Assembly (NCBI RefSeq): GCF_030819275.1
Contig: NZ_JAUTBL010000002.1
Location: 2,501-66,500, forward strand
Direction of reading: 5' to 3'
DNA from: Agrobacterium larrymoorei
GTDB taxonomy: Bacteria; Pseudomonadota; Alphaproteobacteria; Rhizobiales; Rhizobiaceae
DNA length: 64,000 bases
Positions 53,450 to 61,789 of the stretch are shown one piece after another. Position numbers and translations under genes: made by a program. Within the stretch, counting starts at the first letter, position 1, and every line of letters starts with the position of its first letter. The notes under the pieces were generated by a model that saw nothing but the letters and a program-made list of their open reading frames with translations, was not told where the DNA came from and did not search any database.

Positions 53450-54370
53450 ATGCTTGAAGAAGTTTCATTTGAAGAGAACTTTGGCGATGAAGGTCTCGCA
53501 ACGTACAATTTCGCCTATCTGGATGAACAGACCAAGCGGATGATCCGCCGCGCCATTCTGAAGGCCATTGCCATACCTGGATACCAGGTGCCGTTCGCCT
53601 CGCGCGAAATGCCCATGCCCTATGGCTGGGGAACGGGCGGTGTGCAGGTGACGGCGTCGATCCTCGGACCTGATGATGTGCTGAAAGTCATCGACCAGGG
53701 AGCCGATGATACGACCAATGCCGTCTCCATCCGCGCCTTCTTCCAGAAGGTCGCCAACGTCGCCGTCACCACCCATACCAAGGACGCCACCGTCATCCAG
53801 ACGCGTCACCGCGTTCCGGAAGAGACGCTGACGGAAGGTCAGGTACTGGTCTATCAGGTGCCGATCCCCGAACCCTTGCGCTTCCTTGAACCGCGCGAGA
53901 CCGAGACCCGCGTCATGCACGCGCTGGAAGAATATGGCCTGATGCATGTGCGGCTCTATGAGGACATTGCCCATAATGGTCGCATTTCCAAGACCTATGC
54001 CTATCCGGTGAAGGTCGCTGGCCGTTACGTGATGGACCCGTCGCCCACGCCGAAATTCGACAATCCGAAAATGCACATGTCGGAAGCCCTGCAGCTTTTC
54101 GGGGCCGGACGCGAAAAGCGCATCTATGCGGTGCCGCCCTATACCGAAGTCGTCAGCCTCGATTTCGACGATCACCCCTTCGAGATTCAGGCCTTTGACA
54201 AGCCCTGTGCGCTTTGCGGCGCAGACGACGTCTATCTCGATGAAGTCATCCTGGACGATCGGGGCGGGCGCATGTTCGTCTGCTCGGATACCGATCATTG
54301 CGAAGACCGCCGCGCCCATGGCCATCGTGGCCATCTGCTGGCCGATGAAGTGAAGGAGGCCGCAGAATGA
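53450..54370 (+). CDS. phnJ: Carbon-phosphorus lyase PhnJ (radical SAM)
   Basis: 306 residues (E. coli 281). The catalytic subunit, it splits the C-P bond using an Fe-S cluster and S-adenosylmethionine. The four cysteines at 253, 256, 278 and 284 (PCALCGADDVYLDE, MFVCSDTDHCED) have the same spacing as Cys241, 244, 266 and 272 in E. coli, of which the first three bind the cluster and the last is catalytic. Also FDKPCALCGA and MPMPYGWGTGGVQVTASIL-like active-site loops. The stop overlaps the phnK start (ATGA). Confidence 0.97.
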   Translation: MLEEVSFEENFGDEGLATYNFAYLDEQTKRMIRRAILKAIAIPGYQVPFASREMPMPYGWGTGGVQVTASILGPDDVLKVIDQGADDTTNAVSIRAFFQKVANVAVTTHTKDATVIQTRHRVPEETLTEGQVLVYQVPIPEPLRFLEPRETETRVMHALEEYGLMHVRLYEDIAHNGRISKTYAYPVKVAGRYVMDPSPTPKFDNPKMHMSEALQLFGAGREKRIYAVPPYTEVVSLDFDDHPFEIQAFDKPCALCGADDVYLDEVILDDRGGRMFVCSDTDHCEDRRAHGHRGHLLADEVKEAAE

Positions 54371-55143
54371 GCGACCAACCGCTGTTGAAAGTCCGTGACG
54401 TTTCCAAATATTATGGCGACCGTGCCGGGTGCTGCAACGTCTCCTTCGATCTATGGCCGGGAGAGGTTCTTGCGATCGTTGGTGAATCCGGCTCCGGCAA
54501 GACCACGCTGCTGAACTGCATTTCCACGCGACTGATGCCGACCACCGGCAGCGTCGAATACCGCATGCGTGATGGTTCTTTGCGCGATCTCTACCATATG
54601 GGAGAAGCCGAGCGCCGTTTCCTGATGCGCACCGATTGGGGCTTCGTGCACCAGAATCCGGCTGACGGTTTGCGCATGACGGTGTCTGCCGGTGCCAATG
54701 TCGGTGAACGGCTGATGGCGGTGGGCAACCGGCATTACGGCAATATCCGCAACACCGCCAGTGAATGGCTGGAGCGGGTGGAGATCGGCACCGATCGCAT
54801 AGACGACCAGCCGCGCGCCTTTTCCGGTGGCATGCGCCAGCGCCTGCAGATCGCCCGCAATCTCGTCACCTCGCCGCGCCTCGTCTTCATGGACGAGCCG
54901 ACCGGCGGTCTGGATGTCTCGGTCCAGGCGAGGCTTCTCGATCTCGTTCGCGGCCTCGTCAATGACCTCGGCCTTTCCGTCATCGTCGTCACCCACGACC
55001 TTGCGGTGGCGCGCCTCCTGTCGCACCGCATGATGGTGATGAAGGGTGGCAATGTCATCGAGCATGGCTTGACCGACCGCGTGCTGGATGACCCGCGCGA
55101 GCCCTATACCCAACTCCTCGTTTCCTCGATCCTGCAGGTGTGA
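54367..55143 (+). CDS. phnK: C-P lyase ATPase subunit PhnK
   Basis: 258 residues. ABC-type ATPase without a membrane partner: Walker A GESGSGKTT, signature FSGGMRQRLQIARNL, Walker B FMDEPTGGLD, switch VTHDLAVAR. It binds the PhnJ side of the core complex. VHQNPADGLRMTVSAGANVGERL (in parts) is characteristic of PhnK. One base separates its stop from phnL's ribosome region; the phnL start is four bases on. Confidence 0.95.
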   Translation: MSDQPLLKVRDVSKYYGDRAGCCNVSFDLWPGEVLAIVGESGSGKTTLLNCISTRLMPTTGSVEYRMRDGSLRDLYHMGEAERRFLMRTDWGFVHQNPADGLRMTVSAGANVGERLMAVGNRHYGNIRNTASEWLERVEIGTDRIDDQPRAFSGGMRQRLQIARNLVTSPRLVFMDEPTGGLDVSVQARLLDLVRGLVNDLGLSVIVVTHDLAVARLLSHRMMVMKGGNVIEHGLTDRVLDDPREPYTQLLVSSILQV

Positions 55144-55144
55144 C

Positions 55145-55852
55145 ATGCCGACCCCTCTCATTGTTTCGGAAGTCTTCAAAAGCTTCACCATGCATCTGCG
55201 CGACGGGATCGAACTGCCCGTGGTGCGCAATGTGAATTTTTCCGTGCAGGCTGGCGAATGTGTCGTGCTTGGCGGACCTTCGGGGATCGGCAAAAGTTCG
55301 ATCCTCAAGATGCTCTACGGCAACTATGCCATCGATAGCGGCCAGATCCTCATCAAGCATGAGGGGCAGATGGTCGATATCGGCAGTGCCGCACCCCGCA
55401 CCGTGCTGGAAGTCCGTCACCGCAGCCTTGGCTATGTCAGCCAGTTCTTGCGCACCGTTCCGCGCGTGGCGGCCGTCGATGTCGTCGCCGAACCGCTGCT
55501 CGCCCGCAAAGTACCGGTTGAAGAAGCACGCGAACGGGCAGGGGAGTTGCTGTCGAAGCTCAACCTGCCGCGGGAATTGTGGTCTCTTCCGCCCGCCACC
55601 TTCTCCGGCGGCGAACAGCAGCGCGTCAACATCGCGCGCGGCTTCATCACCGACCATGCCATCCTGCTGCTGGACGAACCGACGGCGTCGCTCGATGCCG
55701 CCAACCGCAAGGTGGTGGTGGAAATGATCCGGCAAAAGAAGGCCGAGGGGACAGCGCTACTCGGTATTTTCCACGATGAGGAGGTGCGTGAGGCCGTCGC
55801 CGACCGCATTCTCGACGTTTCGCAGTTCTCGCCCAGAAAGATTGCAGCATGA
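55145..55852 (+). CDS. phnL: C-P lyase ATPase subunit PhnL
   Basis: 235 residues from the ATG at 55145 (a longer frame from 55088 overlaps phnK and is unlikely). Walker [11 protein letters not shown], signature [15 protein letters not shown], Walker [15 protein letters not shown] ATPase needed for the first step with Phn[16 protein letters not shown] is typical. ATGA overlap with the acetyltransferase gene. Confidence 0.95.
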   Translation: MPTPLIVSEVFKSFTMHLRDGIELPVVRNVNFSVQAGECVVLGGPSGIGKSSILKMLYGNYAIDSGQILIKHEGQMVDIGSAAPRTVLEVRHRSLGYVSQFLRTVPRVAAVDVVAEPLLARKVPVEEARERAGELLSKLNLPRELWSLPPATFSGGEQQRVNIARGFITDHAILLLDEPTASLDAANRKVVVEMIRQKKAEGTALLGIFHDEEVREAVADRILDVSQFSPRKIAA

Positions 55853-56466
55853 GTGTCAAAGTCGGCCTTGAACCCGTCATCCACGAAACCGCCCGCGTCA
55901 CAAACTCCAAGCTCGGCCGTTACACCGAAGTGTCGGAGCGCTGCCGTATCGAAGAAGTGGAGATGGACGATTACTCCTACATCATGCAGGACGGTGCCGT
56001 TTGGTGCGCCACCATCGGCAAGTTCGTCAACATCGCCGCCTCGGTGCGCATCAACGCCACCAATCATCCCATGTCGCGGGCAACGCTGCACCACTTCACC
56101 TATCGCGCCCATAATTATTGGGACGATGCGGAGGACGAGACGGAGTTTTTCGCGGCAAGACGCGCCAGACGCGTCGTCATCGGCCACGATGTCTGGATCG
56201 GACACGGCGCGACCATCCTGCCCGGCGTCACCATCGGCAATGGCGCCGTCGTCGGTGCCGGTGCCGTGGTTTCGAAGGACGTCGCGCCCTACACCATTGT
56301 GGGCGGCGTCCCTGCAAGGCTGATCCGTCGCCGCTTTTCAGAAGAGGTCGGCGAGCGCATGGACCGGCTGGCCTGGTGGGATTGGGATCACGCGAGGCTT
56401 CGCGCCGCTCTCGATGATTTCCGGTCGCTCGAAGCGGACGCGTTTCTCGCCAAGTATGACGGATAA
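55849..56466 (+). CDS. Phosphonate-operon hexapeptide-repeat transferase
   Basis: 205 residues. A left-handed beta helix is visible as hexapeptide repeats ([58 protein letters not shown]), then the xenobiotic-acetyltransferase-type end [14 protein letters not shown]. It belongs to the transferase family found in phosphonate operons of many proteobacteria (TIGR03308-like by recollection). Probably an acetyltransferase acting on an aminophosphonate or detoxifying one, analogous to PhnO in role but not in fold. ATGA overlap with phnL places it in the same operon. Confidence 0.87.
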   Translation: MSVKVGLEPVIHETARVTNSKLGRYTEVSERCRIEEVEMDDYSYIMQDGAVWCATIGKFVNIAASVRINATNHPMSRATLHHFTYRAHNYWDDAEDETEFFAARRARRVVIGHDVWIGHGATILPGVTIGNGAVVGAGAVVSKDVAPYTIVGGVPARLIRRRFSEEVGERMDRLAWWDWDHARLRAALDDFRSLEADAFLAKYDG

Positions 56467-56503
56467 GGGCGCGGATCTCCCTAACGTCAGCCTTGTAATA
56501 ATT

Positions 56504-56521
56504 TCTTCATCAAACTGACAT
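56504..56521 (+). promoter_or_regulatory. Weak Pho box before phnC
   Basis: TCTTCAT-CAAA-CTGACAT. The second repeat matches 6 of 7 of CTGTCAT, the first 4 of 7. It is 59 bases before phnC in a 113-base gap, the right place for PhoB control of the transporter genes. Confidence 0.5.
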
Positions 56522-56579
56522 TCGTGCTTCACGCATCCCTGATAGGCCGAATCCGAAATAACGAGACTGGATTTGGCCT

Positions 56580-57455
56580 ATGACTTTTCAACTCAAGCAG
56601 GTAACGCGCCGCTTCGGCAAATCGACCGCCGTGGACAGCGTGACGCTCGACATTCCCCAGGGCCAGATGGTCGGCGTCATTGGACGTTCGGGTGCGGGCA
56701 AATCCACCCTGCTGCGGATGATCAACCGTCTGGTCGATCCGACATCCGGCTCCATCCAATTCGGCGACATCGAGGTTTCCTCGCTTCGTGGCGCCGCCTT
56801 GCGCCGCTGGCAGCGCGATTGCGCCATGATCTTCCAGCAGTTCAATCTCGTTCCCCGTCTCGACGTTTTGACCAATGTCATGCTCGGCCGTCTCAATCAC
56901 CGTTCCACGGTCTTGAGTCTGATCAGCATCTTCACCACCGAAGAGCGGTTGATGGCGATTTCAGCGCTTGAGCGTCTGGGGATCGAGCATGTGGCGATGC
57001 AGCCCGCGGGCACGCTGTCGGGTGGCCAGCAGCAGCGTGTGGCGATCGCACGTGCGCTGATGCAATCGCCGCGCATGCTGCTTGCCGACGAGCCCATCGC
57101 TTCGCTCGATCCGCTCAATGCCAAGATCGTCATGGATGCGCTGCGCGATATCAATGAGCGCGAAGGCATTACCGTCATCACCAACCTTCATACGCTCGAT
57201 ACGGCGCGCAATTATTGTGAGCGCATCATCGGCATGGCAGCCGGTCGCGTCGTCTTCGACGGCACACCCGCCGAGCTCGATGCCCGCGCGGTCAAGGAAA
57301 TCTACGGCACCGATTCTCAAGGTACCGGCATCGACGAAACCATGACGTCGACCAGCATCACCATTGAAGGCGCGGAGCTGACTGCGCGCGCCCAACACCC
57401 ATCTGCCGGTCCTGAAGCTTCTGCTCCCAAGCCTCTTTCCATGGCTGGACTGTAA
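56580..57455 (+). CDS. phnC: Phosphonate ABC transporter ATPase PhnC
   Basis: 291 residues. Walker [10 protein letters not shown], signature [15 protein letters not shown], Walker [12 protein letters not shown], switch [10 protein letters not shown] (Asn in place of the usual Thr-His, typical of PhnC). About 40 extra residues at the C-terminus ([20 protein letters not shown]) have no known role. Begins the transporter unit with phnD, phnE1 and phnE2. Confidence 0.94.
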   Translation: MTFQLKQVTRRFGKSTAVDSVTLDIPQGQMVGVIGRSGAGKSTLLRMINRLVDPTSGSIQFGDIEVSSLRGAALRRWQRDCAMIFQQFNLVPRLDVLTNVMLGRLNHRSTVLSLISIFTTEERLMAISALERLGIEHVAMQPAGTLSGGQQQRVAIARALMQSPRMLLADEPIASLDPLNAKIVMDALRDINEREGITVITNLHTLDTARNYCERIIGMAAGRVVFDGTPAELDARAVKEIYGTDSQGTGIDETMTSTSITIEGAELTARAQHPSAGPEASAPKPLSMAGL

Positions 57456-57552
57456 GGACTGCACAGCATCGATCCGCCCGCGTCAGGGGCGCCCAATACC
57501 ACATTCCATATCGTGTCAAACTCCGGCTCGCCGGAAAAACGGAGATAAATCC

Positions 57553-58458
57553 ATGTTGAAGAAAGCTCTTCTTTCGGCGGTCGCACTTGGCCTTCTGGCC
57601 GGTTCGGCTCTGGCTCAGGACGTCAAGGTTCTGCGTATCGGCCTCGATGGCGGCGAAAACTCCAACGACCAGCTGCGCAACGCACAGTGCGTCGCCGATG
57701 GTCTGAAGGCTGCAACCGGTGTTGAGCAGGTTCAGCTCTTCCCGTCGCCGGACTATAACGGCGTCATCCAGGGTCTGCTCGGCGGCACCATCGACATTGC
57801 TTCCATGGGCGCGTCCTCCTACGCCAAGATCGCTATTCAGGACCCGAAGGCTGTCGATCCGATCCTGACCTATACCGGCGCTGACGGCTCCAGCGGCTAT
57901 TACACGATCATGGTTGCCCGCAAGGATTCCGGCATCAAGACGCTCGCAGATGCCAAGGGCAAGAAGCTCGGCTTTGCCGATCCGGACTCCACCTCCGGCT
58001 ACCTCATCCCGAACGTCGCCCTGCCGAAGGAAACCGGCAAGCCGGTCAAGGAATACTTCTCTGAAACCGGCTTTGGTGGTGGCCATGAGAACCTCGTTCT
58101 CGCCGTCCTCGACAAGAAGTTCGATGTTGGCACCACCTTCGGCTCCGGCGTTGGCAAGTGGGAAGAAGGCTACAGCTCCGGCAATCTTCATCAGATGGTC
58201 GCCAAGGGCAACCTCGACATGGACGATATCGTCGAAGTCTGGAAGTCGCCGCTGATCCCGAACGGCCCGCTGATGGTTGCCAACAAGGTTGGTGAGCCAA
58301 TGAAGCAGAAGATCGAAGCTTTCTTCCTTGACCTGCCCAAGAAGGACCTGGCCTGCTTCCAAGGCTTCACGCAGGGCAAGAACAAGGAATACATCAAGGT
58401 CGATCCGTCCTTCTACCAGACGATCGTTGACGCCCGTAAGGCCGTGATCGGCGGCTGA
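57553..58458 (+). CDS. phnD: Phosphonate-binding periplasmic protein PhnD
   Basis: 301 residues. Signal peptide ALLSAVALGLLAGSALAQ. The mature part begins VLRIGLDGGENSNDQLRNAQ; binding-site regions GASSYAKIAI and FADPDSTSGYLIPNV are conserved, the latter holding the Ser-Thr-Ser that grips the phosphonate group. Binds 2-aminoethylphosphonate and others in family members. A terminator-like hairpin follows. Confidence 0.95.
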   Translation: MLKKALLSAVALGLLAGSALAQDVKVLRIGLDGGENSNDQLRNAQCVADGLKAATGVEQVQLFPSPDYNGVIQGLLGGTIDIASMGASSYAKIAIQDPKAVDPILTYTGADGSSGYYTIMVARKDSGIKTLADAKGKKLGFADPDSTSGYLIPNVALPKETGKPVKEYFSETGFGGGHENLVLAVLDKKFDVGTTFGSGVGKWEEGYSSGNLHQMVAKGNLDMDDIVEVWKSPLIPNGPLMVANKVGEPMKQKIEAFFLDLPKKDLACFQGFTQGKNKEYIKVDPSFYQTIVDARKAVIGG

Positions 58459-58477
58459 TTGCCAGCACTCGCAAGGG

Positions 58478-58509
58478 ACGGCGGCGTCAGAAAGACGCCG
58501 CCGTTTTTT
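58478..58509 (+). terminator. Terminator-like hairpin between phnD and phnE
   Basis: CGGCGGCGTC (58479-58488), loop AGAAA, GACGCCGCCG (58494-58503), then six T. Although a classic terminator, it lies inside the transporter unit, so it probably lets only part of the transcripts pass, making PhnD abundant relative to the permeases. Confidence 0.85.
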
Positions 58510-58622
58510 AAAGCGCATGTCCGGGAAAGCCGCACGCTTCCTGAGCGATGCCGCTGAAACGGTGAATGAGAGCAGCGGTGAGCGCATCGTCACCCACATG
58601 CTCTGGCAAGGAACACAAAGAT

Positions 58623-59597
58623 ATGGCCAGCACGCCAATCACGCCAGATACGTTGAACGAGGCCTCGAAGAAGGTCATGCAGCACTACCAGCAACAGCTG
58701 GTCACGCGGCGTATCTACACCGGCATCGCCATTGTCGTTTTTCTTGCACTGCTTTTTGCTTCGCTCGATTTCGCCAACAGCGCCAATTCCGGCAAGTTTT
58801 TCGAGCGGCTGCCCTATTTCTTCGATTTTATGAAGACCTTCCTGCCGAACAGTCCGATGGAAGTCGTTCGCGCCATGTTCGACCTGCCGTCACCCTATGC
58901 CGATGGCTCGCTGAAATACGACTATGTCTCGGAGCGGGTTTATATCGGCGACGGCTTTTATATTCCGCATTTTTTCTATCAGCTGATGATCACGCTGAAC
59001 ATTGCGCTGGTTTCGACGCTGATCGGCACTGCCTTCGCCTTCATGCTGTGCTTTTTCGCCTCCACCAATCTCGTTGGCGCCGGTGCCGTGCGTTTTGTCG
59101 TCAGGCGCCTGATGGAAGTGATGCGCGCCTTTCCCGAAATCGTCGTCGCCGGATTGCTGACCGCCATTCTTTCGCTCGGCCCCATTGCCGCCATCGTTGC
59201 CATCACCATCCACACCGTTGGCGCGCTCGGAAAGCTTTTCTTCGAAGTCGTCGAAAATGCCGATATGAAGCCGGATGAAGGGTTGCGGGCATCGGGTGCC
59301 AACTGGCTGGAGCGCGTGCGCTTTGCCATTGTGCCACAGGTTCTGCCAAATTTCGTCTCCTATGCGTTGCTGCGCGCCGAAATCAATGTGCGCGCCTCCA
59401 CCATCATCGGTGCTGTCGGTGGCGGTGGTATCGGCGAGGTTTTCCGCCTGGCGATCGGCAACGATCACGCCGCAAAAACCTATGCCATCATCATCATGCT
59501 GCTGATCACCATTATCGCCGTGGACCAGTTTTCCGGCTGGCTGCGCCGCAGGCTGATCGGCCATCAATCCTTTGAATTCGGACGGGGAGCAGCTTGA
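58623..59597 (+). CDS. phnE: Phosphonate ABC transporter permease PhnE1
   Basis: 324 residues from the ATG at 58623 (AAGGA ten bases upstream; a longer frame from 58566 is not supported). Spans include TGIAIVVFLALLFASL, LMITLNIALVSTLIGTAFAFML and YAIIIMLLITIIAVDQF; coupling motif EGLRASGANWLERVRFAIVPQVLP. One of two permeases; the second follows with overlapping TGATG. Confidence 0.93.
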   Translation: MASTPITPDTLNEASKKVMQHYQQQLVTRRIYTGIAIVVFLALLFASLDFANSANSGKFFERLPYFFDFMKTFLPNSPMEVVRAMFDLPSPYADGSLKYDYVSERVYIGDGFYIPHFFYQLMITLNIALVSTLIGTAFAFMLCFFASTNLVGAGAVRFVVRRLMEVMRAFPEIVVAGLLTAILSLGPIAAIVAITIHTVGALGKLFFEVVENADMKPDEGLRASGANWLERVRFAIVPQVLPNFVSYALLRAEINVRASTIIGAVGGGGIGEVFRLAIGNDHAAKTYAIIIMLLITIIAVDQFSGWLRRRLIGHQSFEFGRGAA

Positions 59598-60946
59598 TGT
59601 CCACCAGCATTGTCATCAATGGTGCCGATCGCGAACGTCTTCTTTCGCAATATCCGCAGGTCTTCCAGCAGAGCTTTCTGCGCCGCTACGGACTGTTTCT
59701 CGGCCTTGTCGCAGCCGTCGCCTATCTCATCATCTGCTTCTTCGCCTTCAATGTCGGTCCGGCCTTGATGAATGGCCGATGGGACCGCGCTTCCAGCTAC
59801 ATTCAGGACTGGTATTCCTGGCGCGCCCAGCCGCGCCTCCGTTTCGCAGATGGCAAGGTCGTGCCGCAATGGACGAGCCGCGGACAGTATCCCGCTAACG
59901 CCAGTATCAGCTGGTTGCAGCCGCTGCCGGATGGTGGATATAGCGTGATCTATGGCGGCCAGCAGAACCGAATCGATATCACGCCGACACAGGCCGATGT
60001 TTATATCGACGGCAAGCTCTATCCGGTGACAATCGGCGCAGACCGCGTCACAGCCCCCGCGGGATCGCCCGTGCAGATCCGTCAGGACGAAAACAAGGTT
60101 GTGGTCGAATATGGTTTCGCAGGACAGGCGGAAATCCGTACCTCGCAACTTTATGTCCAGCGCCGCTTCCTCGGTTGGGCCAATTTCTTCTTCGACACAC
60201 GCTCGCAGTTCTGGGGTAAGAGCTGGGGGGAACTCGCCTCGCTCGCCCTCTGGCAACCCCGCGTCGATCCGGCGCAGTCCAACATCTCCAAAATGGTCGA
60301 TGACTTCTTGGGCAACGATGCCTGGCAGCATGAGGATATTCTCTCCAAGCTGTTGCAGACGCTGGTCATGGCCTTCCTTGGCACACTTCTGGGAACGCTC
60401 TTCGCCTTCCCTCTGGCATTTATCGCCGCTCGTAACATCACTGCCAACAAGGCGGCGAATTGGGGTATGAAGCGGCTTTTCGATTTCCTGCGCTCCATCG
60501 ACATGCTGATCTGGGCGCTGTTCTTTACTCGCAGCTTTGGTCCCGGACCGATACCCGGCATCGCGGCGATCTTCTTCACCGATACCGGCGCGCTCGGAAA
60601 GGTTTATGCCGAGGCGCTGGAGAATGTTGATGACAAGCAGCGTGAGGGCGTGAAGTCGGTCGGCGCTTCGCCGGTCATCGTCAATCGCTACGGCGTCATT
60701 CCGCAGGTGCTGCCGGTATTCATCTCGCAGTCTCTTTATTTCTGGGAGAGCAACACGCGCTCGGCCACCGTTATCGGTGCAGTCGGTGCAGGCGGTATCG
60801 GCCTCAAGTTGCTGGAAGCCATGCGCACCAATCAGGACTGGGACAAGGTTGCCTATATGGTGCTGCTGATCCTCATCGTCGTCTTCCTGTTCGACAATAT
60901 GTCCAATGCGATCCGCTCTCGCCTCATCGGTAAAACGCACCATTAA
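59597..60946 (+). CDS. phnE: Phosphonate ABC transporter permease PhnE2 with periplasmic insert
   Basis: 449 residues from the ATG at 59597, which overlaps the phnE1 stop. E. coli PhnE has about 260. The extra length is a region of about 170 residues between the first span (LFLGLVAAVAYLIICFFAF) and the permease core (LLQTLVMAFLGTLLGTLFAF), rich in beta-type sequence (YSVIYGGQQNRIDITPTQAD, VVVEYGFAGQAEI) and expected to face the periplasm. Coupling motif EGVKSVGASPVIVNRYGVIPQVLP. The insert might help dock PhnD. Confidence 0.92.
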   Translation: MSTSIVINGADRERLLSQYPQVFQQSFLRRYGLFLGLVAAVAYLIICFFAFNVGPALMNGRWDRASSYIQDWYSWRAQPRLRFADGKVVPQWTSRGQYPANASISWLQPLPDGGYSVIYGGQQNRIDITPTQADVYIDGKLYPVTIGADRVTAPAGSPVQIRQDENKVVVEYGFAGQAEIRTSQLYVQRRFLGWANFFFDTRSQFWGKSWGELASLALWQPRVDPAQSNISKMVDDFLGNDAWQHEDILSKLLQTLVMAFLGTLLGTLFAFPLAFIAARNITANKAANWGMKRLFDFLRSIDMLIWALFFTRSFGPGPIPGIAAIFFTDTGALGKVYAEALENVDDKQREGVKSVGASPVIVNRYGVIPQVLPVFISQSLYFWESNTRSATVIGAVGAGGIGLKLLEAMRTNQDWDKVAYMVLLILIVVFLFDNMSNAIRSRLIGKTHH

Positions 60947-60980
60947 ATATGAGACTGATATCCGGCGAATTTCTCTCCCG

Positions 60981-60998
60981 ATATCATCATTCTGTCAT
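60981..60998 (+). promoter_or_regulatory. Pho box before the phnMN unit
   Basis: ATATCAT-CATT-CTGTCAT: the second repeat is a perfect CTGTCAT, the first 5 of 7. It lies 116 bases before the GTG start at 61097, oriented toward it. The third such site in the cluster. Confidence 0.7.
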
Positions 60999-61002
60999 GG
61001 AA

Positions 61003-61034
61003 AAGGTCTACCCCGCACATCTGACCTTGCGGGG
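61003..61034 (+). other. Two overlapping hairpins in the leader of the phnMN unit
   Basis: AAGGTC (61003-61008) can pair with GACCTT (61023-61028), and CCCCGCA (61011-61017) with TGCGGGG (61028-61034). The arms interleave, so the two cannot easily form together. If transcribed, they could act as a switch; no T tract follows. It may equally be chance. Confidence 0.35.
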
Positions 61035-61096
61035 CCGAGACGAGTCGTCTCAAATGGCGCTCCCGCTGTTTTCATGATGTTTGAAAGTGCGACCCC

Positions 61097-61789
61097 GTGC
61101 GCTACGCAATCTATTTTACGCCTTCCGCCACCGATCCGCTCACTGAGATGGCATCGCGGTGGCTGGGGCGCAACGCCTTTTCCGACGAGGTGTTTGACGA
61201 CTATGCCGACTTCGCAGGTGTCACCGAAGATCCAAGGCGCTATGGTTTTCACGCCACGCTGAAAGCGCCCTTGGAACTTGCCGAAGACAGAAGCGAAGCA
61301 GAACTGTTGGAGGCATTTTCAGCTTTCGCAGCCTCACAAGTCGCCTTCGATATTCCCGAAATCGTCATCGGTTCTCTTGGGCCATTCTTCGCCTTGGTTC
61401 CTGCCACACTCCATCAACCGCTTCAGGATTTCACCGCCGAGGTGGTGACGCATTTCGAACCTTTCCGCGCGCCGCTTTCCGAGCGCGACATCGCCCGTCG
61501 CAAGCCCGAAACGCTGAGCGAAAGCCAGCGCGCCAATCTTCATCGGTGGGGCTATCCTTACGTCATGGACGATTTTCGCTTCCACATGACCCTGACTGGG
61601 CCGGTGAGTGACGGGCGCAGGCAAGAGATGGCGGATATTCTCACCAAGACATTTGCCGGCTTCACTCATCGCCCGCTGACGATTTCCGGCCTTGGCCTTT
61701 TCGTTGAAAAGCAGCGGGGCGAAGCCTTCACCGTTCATAGCTGGCAGCCACTGGCTGCTCTCAATACGAAAGATGTCCGAAATGGCTGA
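61097..61789 (+). CDS. Phosphonate-operon DUF1045 protein (2H-phosphoesterase-like)
   Basis: 230 residues from a GTG at 61097. MRYAIYFTPSATDPLTEMA at the start, then PRRYGFHATLKAPLEL and later DDFRFHMTLTGPV. The two HxT/HxTL motifs are the paired histidines of 2H phosphoesterases. Often next to phnM and phnN in alphaproteobacteria, so it probably handles a cyclic or phosphorylated ribose intermediate, as an alternative to PhnP, which is not present here. Overlaps phnM by 8 bases. Confidence 0.88.
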   Translation: MRYAIYFTPSATDPLTEMASRWLGRNAFSDEVFDDYADFAGVTEDPRRYGFHATLKAPLELAEDRSEAELLEAFSAFAASQVAFDIPEIVIGSLGPFFALVPATLHQPLQDFTAEVVTHFEPFRAPLSERDIARRKPETLSESQRANLHRWGYPYVMDDFRFHMTLTGPVSDGRRQEMADILTKTFAGFTHRPLTISGLGLFVEKQRGEAFTVHSWQPLAALNTKDVRNG

